Translations under genes and position numbers: made by a program
Notes under the pieces: model-generated
Told to the model about the DNA's origin: nothing
Database searches by the model: none
Seen by the model: the letters and a program-made list of their open reading frames with translations, nothing else
Shown: positions 56,258-64,000 of the stretch, piece by piece
Position numbering within the stretch: position 1 is the stretch's first letter
Layout: every line of letters starts with the position of its first letter
Origin: Aquimarina macrocephali JAMB N27
GTDB taxonomy: Bacteria; Bacteroidota; Bacteroidia; Flavobacteriales; Flavobacteriaceae
Assembly: GCF_000520995.1 (NCBI RefSeq)
Contig: NZ_JACA01000033.1
Location: 1-64,000 of the forward strand
DNA: 64,000 nt
Direction of reading: 5' to 3'

Positions 56258-56268
56258 GCAATACATTA

Positions 56269-57387
56269 ATGGATCAAGAATCAAAAAGCCACTTATTAGA
56301 CTTACCTATTTTAAAACATTTTGATGATGAAAAAGGGGAAATTTCTTTAAACCCTAATAATTGGAGGAATGGAGAAAAGGGACTAAATGCTTTTCTTAAA
56401 ATAGCATTGTTCGCAGGTTTAGGATACGCTGCATGGGTGTATGTATTACCTCCTTTATTTACAGCATTAGGACAGGTAATAGCACTTGCAGGAGTAGCAG
56501 TATTTGTGATATTTTTTATCATGATGTTACCTGTAATATTAAAATTCTTACGTAGAGTTACAAGAGGAATTCATAAGTCCTTAATAAAACATGACCCTTT
56601 CGGAGAATTGCAGGAGCAAAAACAAAAAATGCTAATGAATAGAAAGGTTTTTAAAGATTCTAAAGCCAAAATAAGAGCATTAAAAAGTAATATGGAGCTT
56701 GAAGCTTCTAAAGCAGAAAAAGAATCTAAAGAATTTCAGGATCATGTAGTGACATTACAAAAACAGGCAGAGAAGATTAGAAATAAAATGCAAGCGATAG
56801 TGTCTGAAAAAGGTAGTGCAGGTAAGGATACCGATGAATACGTAGAGCTGCATAGTGCTTTAGCAAAAAAATTATCACAATCACAGCAAGTTGCTCATCA
56901 ATTAAAGCAAAGTAAAAGTTTTATCCAGAAATATGGTAGTAGAGCTAATGTAATGGGTAAACTGGATAGAAAACTAACTCTTGCTGGTACAGCAATAGAT
57001 ATTAAGATTTCTGATTTTGAAGTAACTATCAAAATGCTGGAAAAAGAATATCAATTTGCAAAATCCGCAAAAGCGGCCACAGATGGAGCAAAATCTGCTA
57101 TGTTATTTACTAAAGATTGGGAACTAGAATATGCATTAGATGTGATCACAGAAACTATTGCGATGGATATAGCTAAAACTCAGGAAAATCTAACAGATAT
57201 CGATATGCTAACGTCTAAGTATGATATGGATAGTGATGAGCTATACTCGCAATTAGATACTTTGGCAGATAATATTAAAACAGGGAAAGACTATATTCCT
57301 GATTCTGAAAAATATAAAAACCCTAACTACAAACTAACAGCTGAGGATAAAGAAGCTAGTGGTGGTTTTGGGAATATGTTTGACTAA
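56269..57387 (+). CDS. PspA/TelA-like coiled-coil membrane protein
   Basis: 372 residues. Two membrane helices in tandem (about 42-60 and 66-92), then a long coiled-coil region (about 110-310) rich in Lys/Glu/Ala, similar in character to PspA and toxic-anion-resistance (TelA) proteins. The Gly-rich tail ends in GFGNMFD. No enzymatic motif. It lies 11 bp after the preceding gene and 34 bp before the OmpA-fusion gene. Probable role: organising or protecting the inner membrane around the ABC transporter (inference). The family name is a resemblance, not a firm assignment. Confidence 0.65.
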   Translation: MDQESKSHLLDLPILKHFDDEKGEISLNPNNWRNGEKGLNAFLKIALFAGLGYAAWVYVLPPLFTALGQVIALAGVAVFVIFFIMMLPVILKFLRRVTRGIHKSLIKHDPFGELQEQKQKMLMNRKVFKDSKAKIRALKSNMELEASKAEKESKEFQDHVVTLQKQAEKIRNKMQAIVSEKGSAGKDTDEYVELHSALAKKLSQSQQVAHQLKQSKSFIQKYGSRANVMGKLDRKLTLAGTAIDIKISDFEVTIKMLEKEYQFAKSAKAATDGAKSAMLFTKDWELEYALDVITETIAMDIAKTQENLTDIDMLTSKYDMDSDELYSQLDTLADNIKTGKDYIPDSEKYKNPNYKLTAEDKEASGGFGNMFD

Positions 57388-57421
57388 CTAACCGAAATAA
57401 AAACTATAATAAAAATTAAAA

Positions 57422-59236
57422 ATGGGTAAAATTTTAAGAACAAAAAAACTCACTACATTATCCGAGCTTATCATTGTAATCATTTTACTTGGTGCAATCT
57501 TAGGTGCGGTGTACTATTTTGCTCCTGGGTTAAGAGTAGGAGAAGCAAAGCAATTAGATGAGCTAAATATAAATAAAGAAGAGGTAGATAATGTTACTAC
57601 ATCAGATAAACTAGAATTGCCTTCCAATAGCCTTTCAAAAAGTGTAAAGGATAAACCTCTTGTTAGAATGGCAGCTTATGCCTGGAATGCTCAATCTGGT
57701 ATTATTGTTTCTAATGGAGGACCAAAAACAACCAAAGGTTCTTTGATGGAGCAAAACGGAGTGAATTTAGAGATAATCCGTCAGGATTGGCTTTCTGAAT
57801 TGAGGAATATGCAAATGAAATTCATTGAAGAATTTGATAGAGGAGAAGAATTTCCCGATGCAGATAAAAGTGCATTTGCAATCATGATGATGGGTGATGG
57901 TGCCCCTTTCTATATTAGTACTATGCAACAAGCTTTAGATGATAAGTTTGGTAAAGATAAGTACCACGTACAGGTAGTTGGTGCAGTAGGACTTAGTTAT
58001 GGTGAAGATAAACTTATTGGCCCACCAAGCTGGAAAGTTGATCCAAAAAGCATGAAAGGTGCTTTGATCTCTGCCGTGTTAGGTGATGGAGATTGGGTAA
58101 CAGCTTTAAACTATGCCTTTGCTAATGGTTTAAAAGTAAATCCCGATGTTACCACTTATGATCCTGATGCAGTGAATTTTTATCCTTCACAAGATGATGA
58201 CTATATTAAGTCTGCAGAAGAACTTATTAAATCTCAAAAAGCAGGGTGGACAGTTCCTCTTAAAGAAGTGAGAAACGGAAAACTAACAGGTAAAACAATT
58301 AATAAAAAAGTTGATGGATGTGCTACCTGGACACCAGGAGATAAAATGGTTTTTGATGAGTTAAATGGTTTCACTGATATTATATCTACACGAGAATTTA
58401 ATAACCAAATGGCAACTACAGTTATTGCTGTTAAAGAATGGTCGGTAAAACATCCTGAAATCGTTAGTAATATTTTAAAATCAGCATTAACAGCTTCTAA
58501 TCAAATGAAGCAATATGATGAGTGGAGAGTAAGAGCTTCTGAGGCGATAGCTAAAACATATGATTTAGAAACTCCAAAATATTGGTATGATATGTTTAAA
58601 GGCCAAAAAGGAAATAAAAATGGTATCGATTACAACATGGGTGGATCAAGAGTATTCAACTATGCAGATGTAATGCAATATTATGGTATTACAGATGGTA
58701 CCAATCGATATAAGGCAGTATACAATCAGGTATCTTCTTACCTAAGTGAACTTAATCCATTTGGTTTTAATGAATCTGTAAAAAGGATTGTACCTTATGA
58801 TGAAGCAGTTAATCTTTATTTTATTAAAAACATTAATGATATTGATGCAGGTTCGGCTTACAAACCAGATTATACCAAAGAAGCAGAAGAAGTCTTGGCT
58901 TCAGGAGAATGGAATATTAATTTTGATACCGGAAGTGCAAATATTTCAGGATCATCTGCAAGTACTTTAGAAACGATATATAACCTTCTTATTCAGGCCG
59001 AGGATACAAAGCTTAGATTAGAAGGACATACAGATGATACAGGTTCTGCAGAAGCTAATTATGATTTATCACAGAGACGTGCACAATCTGTAGTTAACTT
59101 TTTAAGGAGTAAAGGAATTCCTCAATCACGTTTTCAATCTGTAATCGGAAAAGGTGAAGATGAACCAATCGAAACTAATACTACTGGTAGTGGTAGAGCC
59201 AAGAACAGACGAGTAGTTATTACATTATTGAAATAA
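57422..59236 (+). CDS. Inner-membrane-anchored ABC substrate-binding protein fused to OmpA peptidoglycan-binding domain
   Basis: 604 residues. One membrane helix at 14-34 with a basic cytoplasmic start (MGKILRTKKL) serves as anchor. Residues about 75-480 form a periplasmic binding fold of the SsuA/taurine-nitrate type (PLVRMAAYAWNAQSGIIVSNGG, VGAVGLSYGEDKLIGPPSWK, EWSVKHPEIVSNILK). Residues about 495-604 are an OmpA domain (WNINFDTGSANISGSS, LEGHTDDTGSAEANYDLSQRRA, GRAKNRRVVI) that should bind peptidoglycan. The binding protein would thus be tethered both to the inner membrane and to the cell wall. The following ABC permease and ATPase of the same transporter type complete an importer. The ligand is unknown. 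Confidence 0.85.
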   Translation: MGKILRTKKLTTLSELIIVIILLGAILGAVYYFAPGLRVGEAKQLDELNINKEEVDNVTTSDKLELPSNSLSKSVKDKPLVRMAAYAWNAQSGIIVSNGGPKTTKGSLMEQNGVNLEIIRQDWLSELRNMQMKFIEEFDRGEEFPDADKSAFAIMMMGDGAPFYISTMQQALDDKFGKDKYHVQVVGAVGLSYGEDKLIGPPSWKVDPKSMKGALISAVLGDGDWVTALNYAFANGLKVNPDVTTYDPDAVNFYPSQDDDYIKSAEELIKSQKAGWTVPLKEVRNGKLTGKTINKKVDGCATWTPGDKMVFDELNGFTDIISTREFNNQMATTVIAVKEWSVKHPEIVSNILKSALTASNQMKQYDEWRVRASEAIAKTYDLETPKYWYDMFKGQKGNKNGIDYNMGGSRVFNYADVMQYYGITDGTNRYKAVYNQVSSYLSELNPFGFNESVKRIVPYDEAVNLYFIKNINDIDAGSAYKPDYTKEAEEVLASGEWNINFDTGSANISGSSASTLETIYNLLIQAEDTKLRLEGHTDDTGSAEANYDLSQRRAQSVVNFLRSKGIPQSRFQSVIGKGEDEPIETNTTGSGRAKNRRVVITLLK

Positions 59237-59254
59237 CATGACATCCAATTAATA

Positions 59255-59313
59255 AGAGCCGTCTTATGTTTGTAAAACATTGATTTTACATAGTAGACGG
59301 CTTTCTTTTTTAA
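59255..59313 (+). terminator. Hairpin terminator between the OmpA-fusion gene and the permease gene
   Basis: AGCCGTCT...AGACGGCT encloses a second complementary pair (TGTTTGTAAAA / TTTTACATAG) and is followed by TTCTTTTTT. It lies inside the apparent operon, so it may reduce expression of the permease and ATPase relative to the first three genes. Confidence 0.75.
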
Positions 59314-59326
59314 TAGCTAGTTTATT

Positions 59327-60097
59327 ATGAAGTATTTATTCAAACCGTTCGAAAAGGTTAGCAAAAATAGCAGGTTACTCATTATAGGTGTATGGGTAGC
59401 AATAGTGTTGATTTTTTGGTTCGTTTCCAGTATGGGAGAGAGGCATTTGTTTCCTTCTCCACAACAAGTACTAACAGGATTTACAGAACTTTATAATGAA
59501 GGGCTGGTGGTACATATTGGCAGTTCTTTACTACTATGTATAAAAGCAATACTTATAGCGGTCGTCATTTCTTTAATTGTCACCTATCTATCTACAATTC
59601 CTGTAATAACACCAATAGCAAAAACGTTAAGTAAACTTCGTTACCTTCCGCTTACAGGTATATCTTTTTATCTGGCTATCCTTATTAGTGACGCCAGAAC
59701 CATGCAAGTATGGGTGTTGGTGGTATTTATGACTACATACCTTACCACATCATTGTTGAGCATGATTAGCTCGATACCACAAGAAGAATTTGATCATGCA
59801 CGTTCTTTACAATGTAATCGCTGGGAAGTACTATGGGAAGTTGTTGTAAAAGGAAGAATTGACCATGTTATAGAAGTAATCAGACAAAACCTGGCTATCG
59901 TATGGATGATGCTTGTAACTGTAGAATCTATCCTTGTAGCGGCTGGTGGATTAGGATTTTTAATCAAAAATTCTGATAAATTCATGAATCACGGTAGAAT
60001 CATAGCATTACAAATAGTAATATTATTAGTAGGCTTATCTATAGATTTTGTCTTAGATTACTTGAGAAAAGCCTTTTTTAGATACTCCAAAATATAA
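59327..60097 (+). CDS. ABC transporter permease, SsuC/TauC type
   Basis: 256 residues with six membrane helices. The EAA loop for ATPase contact reads QEEFDHARSLQCNRWEVLWEVVVKG. The helix arrangement matches permeases for sulfonate, nitrate or taurine-type importers. It starts 90 bp after the OmpA-fused binding protein and ends 5 bp before the ATPase gene. It should form the membrane channel with the binding protein at 57422. Confidence 0.9.
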   Translation: MKYLFKPFEKVSKNSRLLIIGVWVAIVLIFWFVSSMGERHLFPSPQQVLTGFTELYNEGLVVHIGSSLLLCIKAILIAVVISLIVTYLSTIPVITPIAKTLSKLRYLPLTGISFYLAILISDARTMQVWVLVVFMTTYLTTSLLSMISSIPQEEFDHARSLQCNRWEVLWEVVVKGRIDHVIEVIRQNLAIVWMMLVTVESILVAAGGLGFLIKNSDKFMNHGRIIALQIVILLVGLSIDFVLDYLRKAFFRYSKI

Positions 60098-60102
60098 GTA
60101 GA

Positions 60103-60930
60103 ATGAACTATAGTACGCATAATACATTATTATATGTAGAAAAATTAAGTGTCGCTTATGGTGATAAAACTGTAATAAAGGATATTAATTTTGTAGAAAA
60201 AGATGTTGTTCGGGAAAACAATATTACTGGTCAGGTTATCGCTTTTGTAGGACGTTCTGGTCGAGGTAAATCTACATTATTTAGAGCGATGACAGGCTTG
60301 ATCAAACCAACTACAGGAAAAATACTGATTGCCGATACCGAAACAGATTCAGAAAACGATGCCAAAGAAGTACATGAAGGAGATATTGGTTTTGTAGATC
60401 AAAAATATACCTTGTTTAGAAATAAAACGGTGTATCAGGCTTTACTGTTTGCACTTCGTAAAAAAGATATTTCTAAAGAAGAAAAGCATACTAAAATAAT
60501 GAGTTACCTGTCTGATTGGGGCTTAGAAAAAGTAAAAGACCAATATCCTTGTGAGTTATCCGGAGGACAGAGACAGCGTACAGCAATAATCGAACAGATA
60601 CTATGTTCTGGTCATTATATGGTTTTAGACGAACCTTTTTCGGGTCTTGATGTTGGAAACATTGAAGATGTTAAAAATGCATTTAACCTGATTACATCTT
60701 CACACGAATTTAATACGATTATTTATTCTACACATGATATAGAACTGGCTGTAGAACTGGCAGATAGTATTTATGTAATTGGTTACCCTACCATCGATGG
60801 AAAACGTGCCGATTATGGAACTATTGTTAAGCATTTTGATATGAAAGAGTTAAACCTTGCCTGGAAAGATTTTGGACTGGATCATATCGAAATTGTTAAA
60901 CAAATAAAGGCAACTATGCTTAACTCATAG
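60103..60930 (+). CDS. ABC transporter ATP-binding protein
   Basis: 275 residues. Walker A GRSGRGKST (Lys56), signature LSGGQRQRT, Walker B MVLDEPFSGLD and the H-loop STHD are all intact. Related to SsuB/TauB-type ATPases, with an extra C-terminal segment of about 40 residues (MKELNLAWKDFGLDHIEIVKQ). Pairs with the permease 5 bp upstream. Confidence 0.92.
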   Translation: MNYSTHNTLLYVEKLSVAYGDKTVIKDINFVEKDVVRENNITGQVIAFVGRSGRGKSTLFRAMTGLIKPTTGKILIADTETDSENDAKEVHEGDIGFVDQKYTLFRNKTVYQALLFALRKKDISKEEKHTKIMSYLSDWGLEKVKDQYPCELSGGQRQRTAIIEQILCSGHYMVLDEPFSGLDVGNIEDVKNAFNLITSSHEFNTIIYSTHDIELAVELADSIYVIGYPTIDGKRADYGTIVKHFDMKELNLAWKDFGLDHIEIVKQIKATMLNS

Positions 60931-61041
60931 TAATTTTGATAATCAAAATCTAACCAACCCTGTGTTGAACTTGTTTTACTATCTAACAGAATCTTATATC
61001 AAATAGCTAGAAGCTTACTTGTGGCTTATCTCTGGGATTGT

Positions 61042-61545
61042 TTATTTTATGATTTTTTTCCAGGCGATTCTTAGAATAAGAAGTAATGCAAGGAAGAATA
61101 ATAGCAAATATTGAAATCTTCCAACAAAGAAAACCCCAAAAAACATACGTTGCAATATATACGTAATGATAAAAGTTATAGCAACGATGATAAATAATCC
61201 AGAAAGTTTTTCAAACCCCGGAATTCTAGACATGGGCACCGTTTTATTAATAATAAATAAGGTGACAAACATAGAAACAATAGGAACAAAATAAGCCAAT
61301 ACATTCACATGTAGCAGATTAGTCTTTAAAAAGAAAAAACTATACAAAACAATTATTAGAGCCAATAATCCAGGAATAGTTACTGCATATACTAAGACTC
61401 CATAAAAATAATTTACAGGAGATCTAAAATTTCTTTGATTTACAAACATTAACCCTAGTAAAGATATAGCAATAATAACAGCAAAATAACCAAGTATAAG
61501 ATTTGGATTATTTGCAAACCAATTGATAATGTCTTGTATTGTCAT
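61042..61545 (-). CDS. Hypothetical membrane protein
   Basis: 167 residues with four to five membrane helices (about 16-36, 46-70, 80-100, 113-133 and 140-160) and a basic C-terminus AWKKIIK. No family recognised. Convergent with the ABC ATPase gene and divergent from the lipoprotein gene. Confidence 0.65.
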   Translation of the reverse strand: MTIQDIINWFANNPNLILGYFAVIIAISLLGLMFVNQRNFRSPVNYFYGVLVYAVTIPGLLALIIVLYSFFFLKTNLLHVNVLAYFVPIVSMFVTLFIINKTVPMSRIPGFEKLSGLFIIVAITFIITYILQRMFFGVFFVGRFQYLLLFFLALLLILRIAWKKIIK

Positions 61546-61675
61546 AGATCTTAATTTATAGAGAGGTGTTATGTTGTAAGATTATAAATGTATAATATAT
61601 ACAGTTAATATAAAAGAAGAGATTAAAAGTTCTGTTTCTTCTTATCACAGGACCGATTTATGATTACTATTTGAA

Positions 61676-61722
61676 TACCCTGTTTTCAGGGTGTTCTTTT
61701 TTCACTGAAAAGGGTGTTTGGC
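61676..61722 (+). promoter_or_regulatory. Palindromic motif upstream of the lipoprotein gene
   Basis: ACCCTGTTTTCAGGGTG, a T-run, then CACTGAAAAGGGTG. It can form either CCCTG-TTTT-CAGGG or a longer pairing with the second half. The words recur near 38253 and 43570 at similar distances upstream of genes for exported proteins. Confidence 0.45.
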
Positions 61723-61797
61723 AACCTTACCAAATACATCAAATTTGTGGTATCAATATGAATAAAAAATCATAAATAATTAACACATAAATAAATC

Positions 61798-62208
61798 ATG
61801 AAAAAAGTAATCTTAAATCTTTCATTAGTAATAGCGATACTAGCAGTATCATGTAAGAGTGAAACTAAATCAGATACATCAGTTTCTAAAGATGAAGTAG
61901 AAAAAGTTGAAGAAAAAACAGAAGAGAATACTTCTTCACAATCTGCTAACGGAGTGCCTAATTTTAGCGACGGAAAAGTTCAGGAGTATGTGAACTCTTA
62001 TGAAGCTTATATCGAAGAGTATAAAAAAGCAGTAGAAAGTAAGGATATGACAGCTTTCGCTTCTCTTGGAGAACAAGGACAAAAATTAGGAACACAAGCT
62101 CAGGAAGTAATGGGGAATCTTTCTGCAGATGATGTGAAAAAACTAAGTGATTATATGCAGAAAAAATCTGCACAGTTACAAGAACTGTCCAAAAAAATGA
62201 TGCAATAA
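61798..62208 (+). CDS. Small lipoprotein of unknown function
   Basis: 136 residues. Lipobox LAVSC with Cys19 after a typical signal peptide, then an acidic Ser/Thr/Glu-rich linker (about 20-50). A predicted helical domain follows (about 55-136: VQEYVNSYEAYIEEYKKAVESKD...). No family recognised. Anchored in the inner or outer membrane; a monocistronic unit with its own terminator. Confidence 0.8.
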   Translation: MKKVILNLSLVIAILAVSCKSETKSDTSVSKDEVEKVEEKTEENTSSQSANGVPNFSDGKVQEYVNSYEAYIEEYKKAVESKDMTAFASLGEQGQKLGTQAQEVMGNLSADDVKKLSDYMQKKSAQLQELSKKMMQ

Positions 62209-62249
62209 CAAGTTTAGTTATCTATTAGTTTAGTTAGTGGGTTGAGTTT

Positions 62250-62290
62250 GGCAGGCCTTATTCTATATTAGAATGAGGCCTGCCGTTGTA
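62250..62290 (+). terminator. Terminator after the lipoprotein gene
   Basis: GGCAGGCCTTATTCTA-TAT-TAGAATGAGGCCTGCC: a 16-bp stem with one weak pair, followed by GTTGTATT. Confidence 0.82.
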
Positions 62291-62375
62291 TTATATAATG
62301 AAATATGAGCCTGTAAACAGGATAAACTTCTGATAGTGAAGTAGTAATATTTATTTAAATTTAATCTAAATAAAG

Positions 62376-62406
62376 TTGTTTTTGTAGCATCTAAAAAATA
62401 TATTTG
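62376..62406 (+). promoter_or_regulatory. Bacteroidota-type promoter of the imelysin gene
   Basis: TTG (62376-62378), a 20-bp spacer, then TATATTTG (62399-62406). Transcription should start near 62412, about 30 bp before the ATG. Confidence 0.7.
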
Positions 62407-62440
62407 CTCCTTATTTTAAAACGGTCTAAATAAGTATAAG

Positions 62441-63622
62441 ATGAAAAAGACACTAATTGGATATTATTTTTTAAGTGTGATGGTATTAGGAGCAGTTTCG
62501 TGCTCTAGTGATGATGATAACTCGAACCCGACTGATCAATCGGTTGCTGAGAAGTCTGCAGTAATAGAAAACTACGCAAATCTTGTATTCAAAAATTATC
62601 AGGATGCATATGATGGAGCTAAAGCAATGCAAACCGCTATCAATACATTTGTAGCAACACCTACTCAAGTAAATTTTGATGCCGCAAAAGCAGCATGGAA
62701 AACAGCTCGAGAAACATATGGACAAACAGAAGCCTTTAGGTTTGCAAGTGGTCCAATTGATGATAATGACGGTCCAGAAGGAGTATTGAATGCTTGGCCA
62801 TTAGATGAAAACTATGTTGATTATGTAAGTGGTAATGCTAATTCAGGAATTATTAATGATCCAACTACACATCCTACTATTAATAAAGCAGCATTAGAAG
62901 TATTAAACGAGGATGGGGGCGAAAAAAATATTAGTGTAGGATATCATGCTATCGAATTTCTTTTATGGGGACAAGATAACTCTCTCCCTTCAGCAAAAGA
63001 AGCAGGTCAACGACCATTTACTGATTTTGTTGATGGAGGTACTGCATCCAATCAAAGTAGAAGAAGAGATTATTTAGCAGTTTGTGCAGATTTACTTCTT
63101 GATCATCTCCAGTTGCTATTAGATGAATGGAAAGTTAATGGTACATACCGTTCAACATTTTTAGCTTTAGAAGCAGATGTTGCTTTAAAAAATATGCTTA
63201 CGGGAATCTCTACACTTGCCAAATCCGAATTAGCTGGAGAACGAGTTTTTGTAGCGTATGATAACCAGAATCAAGAAGATGAACACTCTTGTTTTAGTGA
63301 TAATACGCATAGAGATTTGCGATTAAATCTAGCTGGAGTTGCTAATGTATTTAGAGGAAGTTATACGACTATAAATGGTAGTTCTTTAGAAGATTTGATA
63401 ACGAAAAAAAATGCAACCTTAGGTGCAGAGATCACAGCACAATTGGCAGCTGCTGAATCAGCAGTAAATGCAACAGCTACACCTTTTGATTTTGCAATTT
63501 CTGATGCTGCTGAAAGACCAAAGGTAATAGCGGCAGTAAATGCACTTAGAGCTTTGGGAGATAAATTTGTTGAAGGAGGTAATGTACTAGGGATTACTGT
63601 ATCTTCAGATTTACCTGAGTAA
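62441..63622 (+). CDS. Imelysin family (peptidase M75-like) lipoprotein
   Basis: 393 residues. Lipobox GAVSC at residues 17-21, then an Asp/Ser linker. The imelysin fold carries its hallmark GxHxxE motif (VGYHAIEFLLWGQD) and ARETYGQTEAFRF near the start. Imelysin-like proteins (IrpA, EfeO relatives) are linked to iron uptake, and peptidase activity is doubtful. The next gene encodes a di-haem oxidoreductase, a frequent partner in Bacteroidota, which supports a role in surface iron handling (inference). Confidence 0.9.
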   Translation: MKKTLIGYYFLSVMVLGAVSCSSDDDNSNPTDQSVAEKSAVIENYANLVFKNYQDAYDGAKAMQTAINTFVATPTQVNFDAAKAAWKTARETYGQTEAFRFASGPIDDNDGPEGVLNAWPLDENYVDYVSGNANSGIINDPTTHPTINKAALEVLNEDGGEKNISVGYHAIEFLLWGQDNSLPSAKEAGQRPFTDFVDGGTASNQSRRRDYLAVCADLLLDHLQLLLDEWKVNGTYRSTFLALEADVALKNMLTGISTLAKSELAGERVFVAYDNQNQEDEHSCFSDNTHRDLRLNLAGVANVFRGSYTTINGSSLEDLITKKNATLGAEITAQLAAAESAVNATATPFDFAISDAAERPKVIAAVNALRALGDKFVEGGNVLGITVSSDLPE

Positions 63623-63650
63623 GGTAACCTTTTTACCAAAAAATTAATGA

Positions 63651-63679
63651 AATCAGAACCTTATTATAGGGTTCTGATT
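63651..63679 (+). terminator. Hairpin after the imelysin gene
   Basis: ATCAGAACC, an 8-nt loop, GGGTTCTGAT, then TTTG. Short T-run; it may only attenuate read-through to the next gene 23 bp further. Confidence 0.55.
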
Positions 63680-63701
63680 TTGTCGTTGAAAAATAGAATA
63701 G

Positions 63702-64000
63702 ATGTTACATAAATTTTTACTTAAATATATACTACTCTTTAGTATTCTTTTACTACTTGCAAGTTGCAATAACGATGATGATTCTGATTATGTGATTTTG
63801 ACACCAGAAAAGAATGAAGCTTTTTCTGGCGGAGAAACTACGGTTTTTGATGTATCTCAAAATGCTTTTGGTTTTCAGGCACCAAATCTGGATGAAGAAA
63901 ATGGATTGTTTTTTTTTACAGGAAACTCTTTATTTAACCAAAATTGGGTAACAGCTCCTGCATCAACAACAGCCAGAGATGGATTAGGACCACTTTTTAA
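63702..64000 (+). CDS. Di-haem (DHOR-type) oxidoreductase lipoprotein, 5' part only
   Basis: The first 99 codons are present; the gene runs off the window. Lipobox LLLASC after a hydrophobic signal, an acidic linker NNDDDSDY, then GGETTVFDVSQNAFGF and FNQNWVTAPASTTARDGLGPLF, the conserved N-terminal part of thiol-oxidoreductase/di-haem cytochrome proteins. The haem-binding CXXCH motifs lie beyond the window, so the assignment rests on this segment and the imelysin neighbour. Confidence 0.8.
   Translation, partial: MLHKFLLKYILLFSILLLLASCNNDDDSDYVILTPEKNEAFSGGETTVFDVSQNAFGFQAPNLDEENGLFFFTGNSLFNQNWVTAPASTTARDGLGPLF

Overview
This is an AT-rich stretch of a Bacteroidota chromosome, almost certainly from a marine member of the Flavobacteriaceae (an Aquimarina-like genus is a guess). 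The evidence is four secreted proteins with type IX secretion (T9SS) C-terminal sorting domains, a TonB-dependent receptor with a carboxypeptidase-regulatory N-domain, Bacteroidota-type promoters (TTG-N20-22-TAnnTTTG), the argF'/argE' form of arginine biosynthesis, and many short intergenic palindromes. I saw no rRNA, tRNA, transposase or CRISPR array.

Layout. 1-1.5 kb: C-terminal part of a TPR/CHAT-type protein, cut off upstream by an in-frame stop. 1.5-2.5 kb: nested palindromes. 2.5-5.6 kb: a two-component module (unknown small protein, membrane protein, HisKA_3 kinase, LuxR-type regulator). 6.2-16 kb: two large T9SS-secreted zinc metalloproteases sharing GEVED and Cys-rich repeats, with a decayed sorting-domain remnant between them. 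16.1-24.3 kb: ilvD-ilvB-ilvN-ilvC-ilvA, preceded by two tandem Ile/Val-rich leader peptides, each with its own terminator. 24.4-33.9 kb: a complete arginine operon (NAGS-like GNAT, argG, argC, proC, argD, argF', argB, argE', argH), preceded by an Arg-rich leader ORF. 34-43 kb: small membrane protein, a beta-helix/YjiK-like T9SS protein, a three-gene acyl-CoA carboxylase and a YdjM-type membrane protein. 43.7-51.9 kb: a small T9SS protein, then two CheY-like receivers, a TonB receptor, a YfiR-domain histidine kinase and a TerB/CbxX-type AAA+ ATPase. 52-54.9 kb: a DUF4132/HEAT protein on the minus strand. 55.6-60.9 kb: an unusual five-gene set (coiled-coil protein, PspA/TelA-like membrane coiled-coil protein, inner-membrane substrate-binding protein fused to an OmpA domain, ABC permease, ABC ATPase). 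61-64 kb: membrane protein, lipoprotein, imelysin lipoprotein and the start of a di-haem oxidoreductase lipoprotein.

How it works together. The centre of the window is an amino-acid biosynthesis block. The leader sequences suggest that both halves are controlled by ribosome-mediated attenuation: two attenuators in series for isoleucine/valine and a more complex GC-rich leader for arginine. In the carbamoyltransferase the substrate-specificity position is Ser90, which argues for succinylated rather than acetylated arginine intermediates. The right part looks like an envelope-sensing and stress region whose genes mostly have no firm function.

The intergenic DNA is also notable. A family of 154-161 bp foldback elements (four copies) keeps a similar core, but the terminal inverted repeats differ completely between most copies while remaining paired within each copy.
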